DNA of 36,280 bases from an uncultured Eubacteriales bacterium (GTDB lineage Bacteria; Bacillota; Clostridia; Peptostreptococcales; Anaerovoracaceae): NCBI GenBank assembly GCA_902798745.1, contig CADBXM010000016.1, positions 1 through 36,280 of the forward strand. The letters are read 5' to 3'. Every line of letters begins with the position of its first letter. Positions within the stretch are counted from its first letter, which is position 1. Of this stretch, positions 24,328-32,438 are shown piece by piece. A program made the position numbers and the translations under genes. The notes under the pieces are model-generated. The model was given only the letters and a program-made list of their open reading frames with translations. It was not told where the DNA came from and made no database searches.

Positions 24328-24622
24328 CATCTACCTGTACATATTCGTGATGGCCTTCGCCACATGGTGCATGCGCGTGATCCCGTCACTCATCATGAAG
24401 AAGCCTATCGAGAACTGCTTCGCCAAATCCTTCTTATACTATGTGCCTTACGTCACTCTGGCCATCATGACTTTCCCTGCGATAGTGCAGGCGACCGATC
24501 AGCCACTCGCGGGTGCGGCGGCTCTGGTTGCCGGGATCGTTGCGGCGTGGTTTGGCGCCAACCTCTTCAGCGTGGCCAGCATCTGCTGCGTCACAGTGCT
24601 CATACTGGAATTTCTGCTGTAA
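24317..24622 (+). CDS. azlD: AzlD-family branched-chain amino acid exporter subunit
   Basis: Small membrane partner of AzlC, 101 aa with about four hydrophobic segments. TWCMRVIPSLIMKK at the start and YYVPYVTLAIMTFPAI are typical AzlD sequence. GGGGAGGTG (24304-24312) lies within the end of azlC and directs this start, so the two subunits are translationally coupled. Confidence 0.88.
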   Translation: MKVNIYLYIFVMAFATWCMRVIPSLIMKKPIENCFAKSFLYYVPYVTLAIMTFPAIVQATDQPLAGAAALVAGIVAAWFGANLFSVASICCVTVLILEFLL

Positions 24623-24639
24623 AGAAATAGGATATTCAG

Positions 24640-25086
24640 ATGACAGATTATAAACTGCTTTGCGAGCAGATAACTGAACTTTCAAAAGAATCCGCTGACC
24701 CTGTCCCGCTCATGGCGAACGCATCGGCCTTGCTGTATCACGCCATGCCCGATGTGAACTGGGTCGGCTTTTATAATGTAAAAAACGGCGAGCTCCTGCT
24801 CGGACCGTTCCAGGGGAATACAGCATGCGTCCGTATTCAGAAGGGTCGAGGTGTATGCGGAACCGCATGGAAGACAGACAGCACTCAGCTTGTGCCTGAT
24901 GTTCATGCGTTCCCGGGACATATCGCTTGCGACGCTGCCTCCAGGTCTGAAATAGTGGTCCCGATACATCGTGACGGAGAGGTCGCAGCGGTACTCGACA
25001 TCGACAGCCCTGTCCCGGATCGATTCGCAGAAGAAGATAAGGAAGGGCTCGAAGCATTTGCCGCCACCCTCGAGCAGATCATGTGA
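24640..25086 (+). CDS. msrC: Free methionine-(R)-sulfoxide reductase (GAF domain)
   Basis: Reduces free L-methionine-(R)-sulfoxide. The 148-aa single GAF domain matches the fRMsr family throughout: NWVGFY, LGPFQGNTACVRI, GRGVCGTAW, DVHAFPGHIACD, SEIVVPI and LDIDSP. The three redox cysteines are Cys63, Cys73 and Cys97. AGGA (24629-24632) is 7 bp before the ATG. It lies 17 bp after azlD and is probably cotranscribed. The pairing is unexplained but makes sense as amino acid stress handling. Confidence 0.93.
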   Translation: MTDYKLLCEQITELSKESADPVPLMANASALLYHAMPDVNWVGFYNVKNGELLLGPFQGNTACVRIQKGRGVCGTAWKTDSTQLVPDVHAFPGHIACDAASRSEIVVPIHRDGEVAAVLDIDSPVPDRFAEEDKEGLEAFAATLEQIM

Positions 25087-25104
25087 CCACAATAAACGAT
25101 TAAA

Positions 25105-25156
25105 AAAAGAAACTCCGCTCCTTTTAGTTTCACTTAAGGGAGTGGAGTTATTTTAT
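25105..25156 (+). terminator. Terminator after msrC, with box C in its loop
   Basis: AACTCCGCTCC (25111-25121) pairs with GGAGTGGAGTT (25139-25149, one G-U pair), followed by ATTTTATT. The 17-nt loop is the regulatory box C. Confidence 0.65.
25122..25154 (+). promoter_or_regulatory. PmrA/OmpR-type box C and -10 of the DUF4956 operon
   Basis: TTTTAG (25122-25127), TTTCA, CTTAAG (25133-25138), then 10 bp and TATTTT (25149-25154). It matches box B at 16 of 17 positions. The predicted leader to the ATG at 25245 is about 85 nt and contains two small hairpins (25158-25180 and 25199-25213). Confidence 0.55.
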
Positions 25157-25244
25157 TGGTGTAAACAGAAAGAAAACACCCAGAGCAGGGGCGGCCGGTG
25201 GGTGCGAGACCCATATAGACGTTGCTAACGGAGAAAAGGAGATT

Positions 25245-25940
25245 ATGAAAATGGAAGAATTGATCAGCAGCATTTACGCAAGTCAGGCGGCATCGATAAG
25301 CTTCACGGATTTCGCGGCAGCGTTCGCGGCATCCATAGCGCTCGGTCTTATGATCGCGGCCGCATATATGCATAATACACGCTACACCAAGAGCTTCGTG
25401 GTAACACTCGCGATGCTTCCGGCGATCATATGCGTCATCATCATGATGGTGAACGGCAGTGTCGGCACGGGAGTCGCAGTGGCAGGAGCGTTCAGCCTCG
25501 TGAGGTTCCGCTCGGTACCGGGCACAGCAAAAGAGATCTGCGCTCTCTTCCTCGCAATGGGAACAGGCCTCATTACCGGCATGGGATACCTCGGGCTCGC
25601 GACAGTTTTCGCGGCGGTGCTCTCGCTTGCGATTGTGGTCTTCAATCATGTCGACCTAGGCGCGAAGAAAAACGCGGACAGATACAAGAGCATAAGAGTC
25701 ATGATCCCGGAAGACCTTGATTACACCGGTGTGTTTGACGAAGTGCTTAGAGAGTACACCAGCTCGTGCGAGCTCGTGAATGTCAAGACGACCAACATGG
25801 GCAGCATGTTCAGGCTCACCTACGATGTGGTGCTCAAGGACCCTGCGAGGGAGAAAGAGATGATCGACAGGCTGCGCATGAGAAACGGCAATCTCGAGGT
25901 CAATGTGTCGAGACAGGCGACGGCGGCAACCGAGCTTTAA
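25245..25940 (+). CDS. DUF4956 membrane protein
   Basis: A 231-aa protein: four hydrophobic segments in residues about 20-135 (including SIALGLMIAAAYM, LPAIICVIIMMVNGS and AIVVFNHV), with the family-typical GAFSLVRFRSVPGTAKEI between them, and a cytosolic alpha/beta tail of about 90 aa. AAGGAG precedes the ATG. In many Bacillota DUF4956 genes sit beside VTC-domain genes, and often CotH-type kinases, so a joint role in making or exporting a surface or phosphate polymer is suspected. It has no known biochemical activity. Here it is separated from the VTC gene by the azl-msrC operon but shares the same upstream box. Confidence 0.88.
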   Translation: MKMEELISSIYASQAASISFTDFAAAFAASIALGLMIAAAYMHNTRYTKSFVVTLAMLPAIICVIIMMVNGSVGTGVAVAGAFSLVRFRSVPGTAKEICALFLAMGTGLITGMGYLGLATVFAAVLSLAIVVFNHVDLGAKKNADRYKSIRVMIPEDLDYTGVFDEVLREYTSSCELVNVKTTNMGSMFRLTYDVVLKDPAREKEMIDRLRMRNGNLEVNVSRQATAATEL

Positions 25941-26043
25941 AGAACGATGCGTAGCACATGATGTTTGATAATAGAGCAGCAGAACGCGTGAAAAAGAACA
26001 CTAAATGTTTGATGCTAAGTAATAGATCGGAACAGATGAAGAA

Positions 26044-27753
26044 ATGAATAAATACGATAACAGAGTATGTAATAACGGCGAAACGAAAATCGGGGCGGAG
26101 ACCGGAACAGAGAAGGGCGTTGCGGCAAAGGCTTTCGCAGCGATGCTGGCGCTGTTACTGGCGCTGGTCCTTACACTAAGCTCATGCGGAAGTTCGGCCG
26201 CAGGGTCCGGCACAGACGATGAAGCGATCGGTACGGTTTCGGCAGAGACGACAAGCACTGCGTCAAGTAATGCGGCAAGCAAGTCGGAGATGTTCACGGA
26301 ACGTGACCTCGCGGATGACTACAACGAGTCGGAGGCTGAGACGATCACACTGAGCGGTACATCGGCGGAGACTTCGGCAAAGTCCGGCGTGAGCATTGAC
26401 GGAAGCACTATAACCATTTCGGCAGAAGGAGTGTATGTCGTGAGCGGCACACTGAGCGATGGCAAGATCGCAGTCGATGCTGACGAGAACGCCAAGGTCC
26501 AGATAGTGCTGAAGGACGCGGATATCACAAGCAAGACTTCGGCGGCTATATATGTCAAGTCGGCGGATAAGGTGTTCATCACGACAGCAAGCGAAACAGA
26601 GAATTCTCTCGCAAATGGCGGCAGCTTCACGGCTGATGGAGATACAAATATCGATGGGGCTGTCTTCGCAAAGGACGACATCACATTCAATGGTAGCGGC
26701 AGCCTGGCCATCGAATCGCCTGCGGGGCATGGCGTTGTCGGCAAGGATGATGTCAAGTTCGGCGGCGGCACATACACGATCACCGCGGCAAAGCACGGAG
26801 TACAGGCCAACGATTCGATAAGGATGGCGGAGTCGGACGTCACCATCACGGCAGGAGCTGATAAGGATGGAGTCCACGTATCTGACGATGACGCGGAAAC
26901 CTCTGAGAGCTTCTTCTATATGGCTGACGGAACGCTCAGCATCGACTCTCAGGATGACGGTATACATGCGGATGCAGAGGTCATCATCGAAGGCGGCGAG
27001 ATCAACATCACGGAGTCTTACGAAGGTATCGAGGGACTTTCGATAAAGATCAGCGGCGGAAGCACGTCTCTGGTCGCGACGGACGACGGACTCAATGCGG
27101 CAGGTGGCAATAATTCCACGAGTGACAGTACTTTCTCGGAAGACGACTGGATGGGCGGCCACGGAGGCGGATTCAATGATGGCGGTACCAATGGCAGCAT
27201 CGAGATCAGTGGTGGCAAGCTCCATGTAATAGCGGGCGGTGACGGCCTCGACTCCAACGGATCGCTTGAGATCAGCGGCGGCTATACAGAGGTGGTCGGA
27301 CCATCGAGCGGGGACACTTCAGTGATCGACTTCAATGGTTCGGGCGTTATCACAGGCGGCACATTCATCGGAACAGGCGGAGCCGGGATGGCCGAGAGTT
27401 TCACAAGCGCGGAGCAGGGCCTCATCGCGGTGAGCGTAGGAAACCAGTCGGGCGCAGTGAGCCTGAAGGATGCTGAGGGAAATGTCATCGCAGAGGCAGA
27501 GCCGGAACTTGACTATGCTGTTGTATATATCAGCACAGAGGATATGGCAAAAGGCGAGACATATACACTGACTGCCGGAAGCTACAGCGGAGAGATCACG
27601 CTTGAGGACTATATGTACAGTGAACTTGCCGGCGGAATGGGTGGCGGCATGGGCGGCCACGGAGGAGGAATGAAAGGCGGCATGAGCGGCCATGGAAATG
27701 AAATGCAGGGCGGCATGAGTGATGTCATGCAGAGCGAAGGTATTGCGTCGTAA
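26044..27753 (+). CDS. Cthe_2159-type carbohydrate-binding lipoprotein
   Basis: A 569-aa predicted surface lipoprotein with a lipobox at LSSC (Cys about 48) after an unusually long, polar N-terminus (about 30 aa), so the true start could be internal. The body is a repetitive parallel beta-helix (VVSGTLSDGKIAVDA, KDADITSKTSAAIYVKSADK, AAKHGVQANDSI, DKDGVHVSDDD, DDGIHADAEVIIEGGEINI) as in the Cthe_2159 family, whose founder binds cellulose-like and acidic polysaccharides with calcium. The last 45 residues are Gly/Met/His-rich (GGMGGGMGGHGGGMKGGM) and may bind metal. It belongs to the DUF4956 operon, with the next gene 33 bp downstream. Confidence 0.85.
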   Translation: MNKYDNRVCNNGETKIGAETGTEKGVAAKAFAAMLALLLALVLTLSSCGSSAAGSGTDDEAIGTVSAETTSTASSNAASKSEMFTERDLADDYNESEAETITLSGTSAETSAKSGVSIDGSTITISAEGVYVVSGTLSDGKIAVDADENAKVQIVLKDADITSKTSAAIYVKSADKVFITTASETENSLANGGSFTADGDTNIDGAVFAKDDITFNGSGSLAIESPAGHGVVGKDDVKFGGGTYTITAAKHGVQANDSIRMAESDVTITAGADKDGVHVSDDDAETSESFFYMADGTLSIDSQDDGIHADAEVIIEGGEINITESYEGIEGLSIKISGGSTSLVATDDGLNAAGGNNSTSDSTFSEDDWMGGHGGGFNDGGTNGSIEISGGKLHVIAGGDGLDSNGSLEISGGYTEVVGPSSGDTSVIDFNGSGVITGGTFIGTGGAGMAESFTSAEQGLIAVSVGNQSGAVSLKDAEGNVIAEAEPELDYAVVYISTEDMAKGETYTLTAGSYSGEITLEDYMYSELAGGMGGGMGGHGGGMKGGMSGHGNEMQGGMSDVMQSEGIAS

Positions 27754-27786
27754 ATGTCGTTGAAGATAAAGGATGGGTGAACTACG

Positions 27787-28944
27787 TTGAGTAACAGATA
27801 TATAGCATTGATACCGGCGTATGAGCCGGATGAGCGGATGCTCGCCTTGATCGACGAGCTGAGCGATAGAGGCTTCGATATAGTCGTCGTGGATGACGGC
27901 AGCGGAAGCGAATACGAAGGCATATTTGAAAAAGCCGAGGAGAAGGCGATAGTGCTGACCCATGCCGCGAACCGCGGCAAGGGCGCCGCCCTCAAGACCG
28001 GCATGAAATACATAGAAAAATACATGGCCTACTACGAAACGGCAAAGAAGGCGGGCGGCGCTGTCAGCGTCTCCGGCAAGGATGCCGTGGTAGTCACCGT
28101 CGACGCTGACGGTCAGCACAGACCCGACGACGTCGAAAGAGTTGCAAGGATATCCGAGCAGCACAAAAACGCGCTGGTCCTCGGAAGCAGGGCTCTCGCA
28201 GACGGCACTCCGCTAAGGAGCATGATGGGGAATACCATCACAAGGCACGTCTACAAAATGGCCACCGGAGTGCCGGTCCACGACACGCAGACCGGTCTCA
28301 GGGCTTTCCGTCTCAGCATGATCCCATTGCTTCTCGAGGTGGAAGGTGAGCGCTATGAGTATGAGATGAACATGCTGCTCAGCCTTGCAAGCGGTGGGAC
28401 CCCGATCATAGAAGAGGAGATCGAGACCGTTTACGAGGACAACAACAGCGGTTCGCATTTCAAGACAATAAGAGATTCGGCAAGAGTGTATAAGGAGATC
28501 CTTAAATTCTCTGCCTCATCCCTTGCGAGCTTCGTTATCGACTATACCGCGTACGCGCTGCTGCTTGCCATTACGGGAGCTGCAGGCATCGCAAACGGGT
28601 TGATCGTATCCAACATAGCAGCCAGGATAATAAGCGGAGCCGCCAACTACACGATGAACAAAAAACTGGTGTTCAGGAGCAGAACAGGCTTTGCGAAGTC
28701 CGCGCTGCAGTACACGATACTCGCGGGCTTCATCCTTGCGGGCAACACCATAGTCCTCAGCATACTCACCGGAACTTTCGGCTTGAACAGTTACCTCGCG
28801 AAGCTGCTCACAGAGCTCATATTCTTTGCGATAAGCTGGACGGTGCAGCGCTATGTCATCTTTTTCAGCGACCGGGAGCCTGAAGCATCAGCTGAAGAAG
28901 TGCCGGCTTCGAAGGAAGCGCCGGCTGCGGAAGAGGCGCGCTGA
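27787..28944 (+). CDS. GT2 glycosyltransferase fused to a GtrA membrane domain
   Basis: A 385-aa bifunctional protein. Residues 1-235 are a family-2 glycosyltransferase of the polyprenyl-phosphate sugar synthase type: IPAYEPD, VVVDDGSGS (Asp-Asp pair), NRGKGAALKTGM, the metal site DADGQH, GSR and QTGLRAF. Residues about 240-365 form a GtrA-like four-helix membrane domain (SLASFVIDYTAYALLL, NYTMNKKLVFRS) thought to flip the lipid-linked sugar. The C-terminus is a Glu/Ala-rich tail. The start is TTG after AAGGATGG. Probably supplies a lipid-linked sugar for surface decoration; the sugar is unknown. Confidence 0.9.
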   Translation: MSNRYIALIPAYEPDERMLALIDELSDRGFDIVVVDDGSGSEYEGIFEKAEEKAIVLTHAANRGKGAALKTGMKYIEKYMAYYETAKKAGGAVSVSGKDAVVVTVDADGQHRPDDVERVARISEQHKNALVLGSRALADGTPLRSMMGNTITRHVYKMATGVPVHDTQTGLRAFRLSMIPLLLEVEGERYEYEMNMLLSLASGGTPIIEEEIETVYEDNNSGSHFKTIRDSARVYKEILKFSASSLASFVIDYTAYALLLAITGAAGIANGLIVSNIAARIISGAANYTMNKKLVFRSRTGFAKSALQYTILAGFILAGNTIVLSILTGTFGLNSYLAKLLTELIFFAISWTVQRYVIFFSDREPEASAEEVPASKEAPAAEEAR

Positions 28945-28972
28945 TCAGTCGGAGAATATGGAGAGTAAAGCA

Positions 28973-29941
28973 ATGAGGACAATGAAGAAACATATTATCG
29001 TGATCGCGTATGTGCTTATACTTGCTGTGTTCACTGCTTATGTCGCGCTCGACACCTTCGTGATCACCAGAGTTTATGGGGACAGCAACTCGGCAAATCC
29101 GATAACAGCGGAAACCGAGCAAGGCGGCGCGGCGACAGGGTCGGCCGGCTCGACAACAGGAGCAGACAGCTCAGCAGATAGCGACGCTGCGGAATCGGCA
29201 GTCGTGACAGGCGACAGCTACTCGGATGAAAATATATCCGTGGAACTTAGCGAGTACACATCGAACAACACACAGATCCACGTAGCTGAGGTGACGCTGA
29301 GTTCGCCTGAATACCTGCAGACCTACCTCGCGCACGGAGTCTACGGCAAGAATGTGACGGAGGCGACATCTGAGATGGCTGACGATGTGGACGCGATACT
29401 GGCTATCAATGGCGATTACTACGGGGCCCGCGAGTCGGGCTACGTTATACGCGGCGGAGAGGTCTACAGAAACAGCGCCGATCAAGGTCAGGAAGATCTC
29501 GTGATCTATGAAGACGGGTCGTTTGGGATCATCAACGAGAGTGATGTCACCGCTGAAGAATTGGTCGAAGACGGAGTGGTGCAGAGCCTGTCGTTCGGGC
29601 CTGCGTTGGTCGAAAACAGCGAGGTCGCTGTAGCTGAGGGCGAAGAGGTCGGCCGCGCCATGGCCAGCAACCCGAGGACAGCGATAGGCATAAAAGATGA
29701 CGGCACTTACTTGTTCGTAGTGTCTGATGGCAGGACGGATGAGAGCGAAGGCCTGAGCCTTGCAGAGCTCGCGGAGTTCATGCAGAGTCTCGGCGCAGAA
29801 ACAGCATACAACCTAGACGGCGGTGGGTCGTCCACGATGGTGTTCAACGGTGAAGTCGTGAACACACCGACCGGTGGAAAAGCCGGTCATGGGGCGGGAA
29901 ATGAAAGGAGCGTGAGTGACATTGTATACATCGGATACTAA
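28973..29941 (+). CDS. Phosphodiester glycosidase family (NAGPA) exported protein
   Basis: Family PF09992 proteins cleave sugar-1-phosphodiester bonds, as human NAGPA does. 322 aa from the start chosen at 28973, because GGAG (28960-28963) stands 9 bp before it; ATGs at 28958 and 28982 are alternatives. An N-terminal signal anchor (about 8-28) is followed by a Ser/Thr/Ala linker. Catalytic-domain marks: AINGDYYGARESGYVIRGGE, SNPRTAIGIK and YNLDGGGSSTMVFNG. In this operon it could trim or release a phosphodiester-linked glycan. The last 26 bases overlap the next gene. Confidence 0.88.
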   Translation: MRTMKKHIIVIAYVLILAVFTAYVALDTFVITRVYGDSNSANPITAETEQGGAATGSAGSTTGADSSADSDAAESAVVTGDSYSDENISVELSEYTSNNTQIHVAEVTLSSPEYLQTYLAHGVYGKNVTEATSEMADDVDAILAINGDYYGARESGYVIRGGEVYRNSADQGQEDLVIYEDGSFGIINESDVTAEELVEDGVVQSLSFGPALVENSEVAVAEGEEVGRAMASNPRTAIGIKDDGTYLFVVSDGRTDESEGLSLAELAEFMQSLGAETAYNLDGGGSSTMVFNGEVVNTPTGGKAGHGAGNERSVSDIVYIGY

Positions 29942-30293
29942 GACAAAATACCTCATCGCTTCGGCGGTCATATTGATCTGCTCACTCGTATACGAGCACT
30001 TCAGCCACGGAGTGTATTCAGTGTTCATGCTCGGAGCCTTCCTTGTACCGCTGCTCGGAGGAGCTATCCCTTGCTTACTTAATGAAAGATCCAGCAAGAG
30101 AATCGGTAATAGATCCGCAACAATACTTCAGTTCGCTTCGGTAGCGACTTTAACGGTAGGTAGTTTTATGCAGGGCGTTCTTGAGATCTACGGAACTACA
30201 AACAGGCTCATGGTGATCTATCCGATCGTAGGCGTGGCTCTGGCGATCGCCGCAATATGCATGAGCGTCAAAAAAATAAGCGCTTCCTCTTGA
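29916..30293 (+). CDS. Small integral membrane protein
   Basis: A 125-aa protein with four hydrophobic segments (about 12-28, 33-52, 68-85, 97-117) and a Lys/Ser tail. It starts with GTG after AGGAG (29906-29910) and overlaps the glycosidase gene, so it is translationally coupled to it. The family is not recognised. A hairpin follows near its stop. Confidence 0.75.
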   Translation: MTLYTSDTKTKYLIASAVILICSLVYEHFSHGVYSVFMLGAFLVPLLGGAIPCLLNERSSKRIGNRSATILQFASVATLTVGSFMQGVLEIYGTTNRLMVIYPIVGVALAIAAICMSVKKISASS

Positions 30294-30312
30294 AGAGGCG
30301 CGCGTATCTTCT
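30278..30312. terminator. Weak hairpin between convergent genes
   Basis: GCGC...CCTCT-TGA-AGAGG...GCGC at about 30280-30303 lies between the stop of the small membrane protein and the Gx gene. The downstream T content is poor, so its function as terminator is uncertain. Confidence 0.35.
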
Positions 30313-30341
30313 TAGAGGGATCGACTTAGAGGGAGCGATGG

Positions 30342-30887
30342 TCATACAGTCTTGAGAGATCGGAGCACCAAAGTTGCGATGATGCCGACTAATATGCCGG
30401 CCGCGATACCACTGAAAATAAGCACAGGAAAATAGAAGAATATATGCAGATCTTCGATAAGGGCGGCGGCCACGAGCAGTTGCCCGAAGTTATGCAGCAC
30501 ACCGGCTGCCATACTCACACCGACCACCGAGAAGCGGTCGGTTTTTTTGAGCAATATCATCCCGATCAGACTAACACAAGCGCCGGCGAGAGAGTAGACC
30601 ATGCCGAAGAGTCCGTTGAAAAGAAGACCTGCGATCACTATTCTGATGACGCTGACAGCGACAGCATCTTTGGTCCCGAACTTATATAGCGCGATCAGAG
30701 TGACCACGTTAGCAATGCCTATCTTGATGCCCGGAATGCCCGGATTATATGGTATAATTGCTTCAATGTACGAAAATATGAGTGCCAGAGCAGCCATAAG
30801 GCCGACCCTCGCAACGAATGAAGCGCTGATCGATTTGATGCGAGCCGATCTGCGACTGCCGGAGGTATCAGGATGTGACTGTGTCAT
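30342..30887 (-). CDS. Gx transporter / heptaprenyl diphosphate synthase component I family membrane protein
   Basis: A 181-aa membrane protein with about five to six helices. YIEAIIPYNPGIPGIKIGIANVV and GLLFNGLFGMVYSLAG are typical of the Gx / Hpre_diP_synt_I family. The start at 30887 is chosen because GGAGGTG stands just before it, inside the end of the upstream gene, indicating coupling with the NusG-II protein. These families recur together with ApbE in flavin-based electron transfer loci; a transport role is assumed from fold only. Confidence 0.85.
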   Translation of the reverse strand: MTQSHPDTSGSRRSARIKSISASFVARVGLMAALALIFSYIEAIIPYNPGIPGIKIGIANVVTLIALYKFGTKDAVAVSVIRIVIAGLLFNGLFGMVYSLAGACVSLIGMILLKKTDRFSVVGVSMAAGVLHNFGQLLVAAALIEDLHIFFYFPVLIFSGIAAGILVGIIATLVLRSLKTV

Positions 30888-31260
30888 ATCCACCTCCTTC
30901 AGGATCTTCAATCCGCACTACCAGCCTGTTCGGGAGGCACACTATAGTCTCGCCGGTACGCGAGATGCTGCCGTGCTTCACGCACACCTGGTTCTTGCAC
31001 GAGGCCTCGGTGACTCTGACCTTGCCCTTGCTGATCTCTACTACATTATAGTTCTCGTTCTGCTTAGGCGCAGGGACTGTCAAGCTCACGTCGTCATACA
31101 GCGAGTATTCGGCGAACTCACTGCCGTTTGACTCGATCACGACCCTGGCGCTCCGCCCCGCTTCAGTATGGGACATGGAAAGAACGACCGTAGCGGCTAA
31201 GCCGCATGCGACCAGCAAAAAAAACAGTATTATATCTGCCTTGCGGATGTATTTCTTCAT
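30868..31260 (-). CDS. NusG domain II-containing exported protein
   Basis: A 130-aa protein starting MKKYIRKADI, with an N-terminal transmembrane anchor (about 8-27) and an extracytoplasmic NusG_II-type beta-barrel holding VRVTEASCKNQVCVKHG and ETIVCLPNRLVVRIE, including three conserved Cys. It is not the transcription factor NusG, as the N-terminal NGN domain is absent. A TTG 18 bp upstream is an alternative start; neither has a clear ribosome binding site. The gene overlaps the Gx gene and diverges from apbE. Confidence 0.85.
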   Translation of the reverse strand: MKKYIRKADIILFFLLVACGLAATVVLSMSHTEAGRSARVVIESNGSEFAEYSLYDDVSLTVPAPKQNENYNVVEISKGKVRVTEASCKNQVCVKHGSISRTGETIVCLPNRLVVRIEDPEGGGYDTVTS

Positions 31261-31363
31261 AAGAACGATGAGCAGCAAAAGCGCGCGTTTTCATAAACAA
31301 ATGAACTGCAAACACACAACTTCCAAATTGGATAGGGCTTCCGGTGGAAGCCGCATTAGACTC

Positions 31364-32416
31364 ATGAAACTGAGCGCTCTCGCAGTTTTGTTCGCTACTC
31401 TGATTATATCACAGACGGCTTGCGGCGGCACTCAGGCGCAGCCCGTCATGGACGACGGTTACTTCCTCGACACCATCTGTTCGGTTTCGATCTACAGGAT
31501 GGCCGATGAGAACGGCGATGTGAAGGACGCTTCAAAAATGAAGGAAGAGGCCGAAGACACGATCGAAGATGCTTTTGATCTCTGTGAAGACCTGGAGGAC
31601 AAGCTGAGCCGCACCCGCGAAGGTTCGGATATCAGCAAGGTGAACGCCGCAGGAGGTGAATGGGTCGAGGTGTCCGACGAGACGCTGGACATCGTGGAGC
31701 GCGGTCTGGAATGCTCGATAAATTCCGGCGGCGATTTCGATATAACGATAGGCGGAGTCACCAAGCTCTGGGACTTCCACGCGGCTGAGGGCGAAGCGAA
31801 GCTTCCCGATGAGGAGGAACTCGCCGAGGCTGTGAAGCACGTAGACTTTAACGATATAGAGGTCGACGGTAATAAGATCCGGCTCAAGGACCCGAAAACA
31901 GAGATAGATCTCGGTGGCATCGCCAAGGGATACATCGGTGACAGGATGACAGATCTTCTAGAGGAGAAGGGCGTCATATCCGCTACCATCAACCTCGGCG
32001 GCAATGTCATATGCATAGGCGGAAAGACAGAAGACGACGATTTCGTGATCGGTGTCGAAGCTCCGTTCTCCGACAGGACAGAGATCATCGGCAAGATAGA
32101 CGCGAGAGATAAGACTCTCGTGACATCGGGCATCTATGAGCGCAAGATAGAGGTGGACGGTAAGCTTTATCACCACATCCTCGATACGCGCACCGGTATG
32201 CCGGTAGATTCAGGGCTTTCGGCAGTGACGCTCACCGCGGACAAAGGGCTTTCGGCAGATCTTGACGCCGCGAGCACCATTTGCCTTATCAAGGGCTACG
32301 ATGGCGCGCTCAAATATATAAATGAAGAAATGCCCGAAGGGGTCGAGGCCGTGTTCGTATTCGAGAACGGCGACATAAAGACCACGGATGGCTCGGGCTT
32401 TGAAAAAGAGCAGTAA
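31364..32416 (+). CDS. apbE: FAD:protein FMN transferase (lipoprotein)
   Basis: Covalently attaches FMN to Thr of extracytoplasmic flavoproteins such as RnfG/NqrC or FMN_bind-domain proteins. 350 aa from MKLSALAV, with lipobox SQTAC (Cys about 20), so it is anchored outside the membrane. Family motifs: SKVNAAGG, NSGGDFDITIGGVTKLWDF, IDLGGIAKGYIGDRM, TINLGGN, and HHILDTRTGMPVDSG with the Mg2+ site. A longer start is possible (ATG at 31301), but neither has a strong ribosome binding site. No acceptor flavoprotein is encoded in this window. Divergent from the NusG-II/Gx pair. Confidence 0.93.
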   Translation: MKLSALAVLFATLIISQTACGGTQAQPVMDDGYFLDTICSVSIYRMADENGDVKDASKMKEEAEDTIEDAFDLCEDLEDKLSRTREGSDISKVNAAGGEWVEVSDETLDIVERGLECSINSGGDFDITIGGVTKLWDFHAAEGEAKLPDEEELAEAVKHVDFNDIEVDGNKIRLKDPKTEIDLGGIAKGYIGDRMTDLLEEKGVISATINLGGNVICIGGKTEDDDFVIGVEAPFSDRTEIIGKIDARDKTLVTSGIYERKIEVDGKLYHHILDTRTGMPVDSGLSAVTLTADKGLSADLDAASTICLIKGYDGALKYINEEMPEGVEAVFVFENGDIKTTDGSGFEKEQ

Positions 32417-32438
32417 TAATAGAAAGAGATCATAAGGA

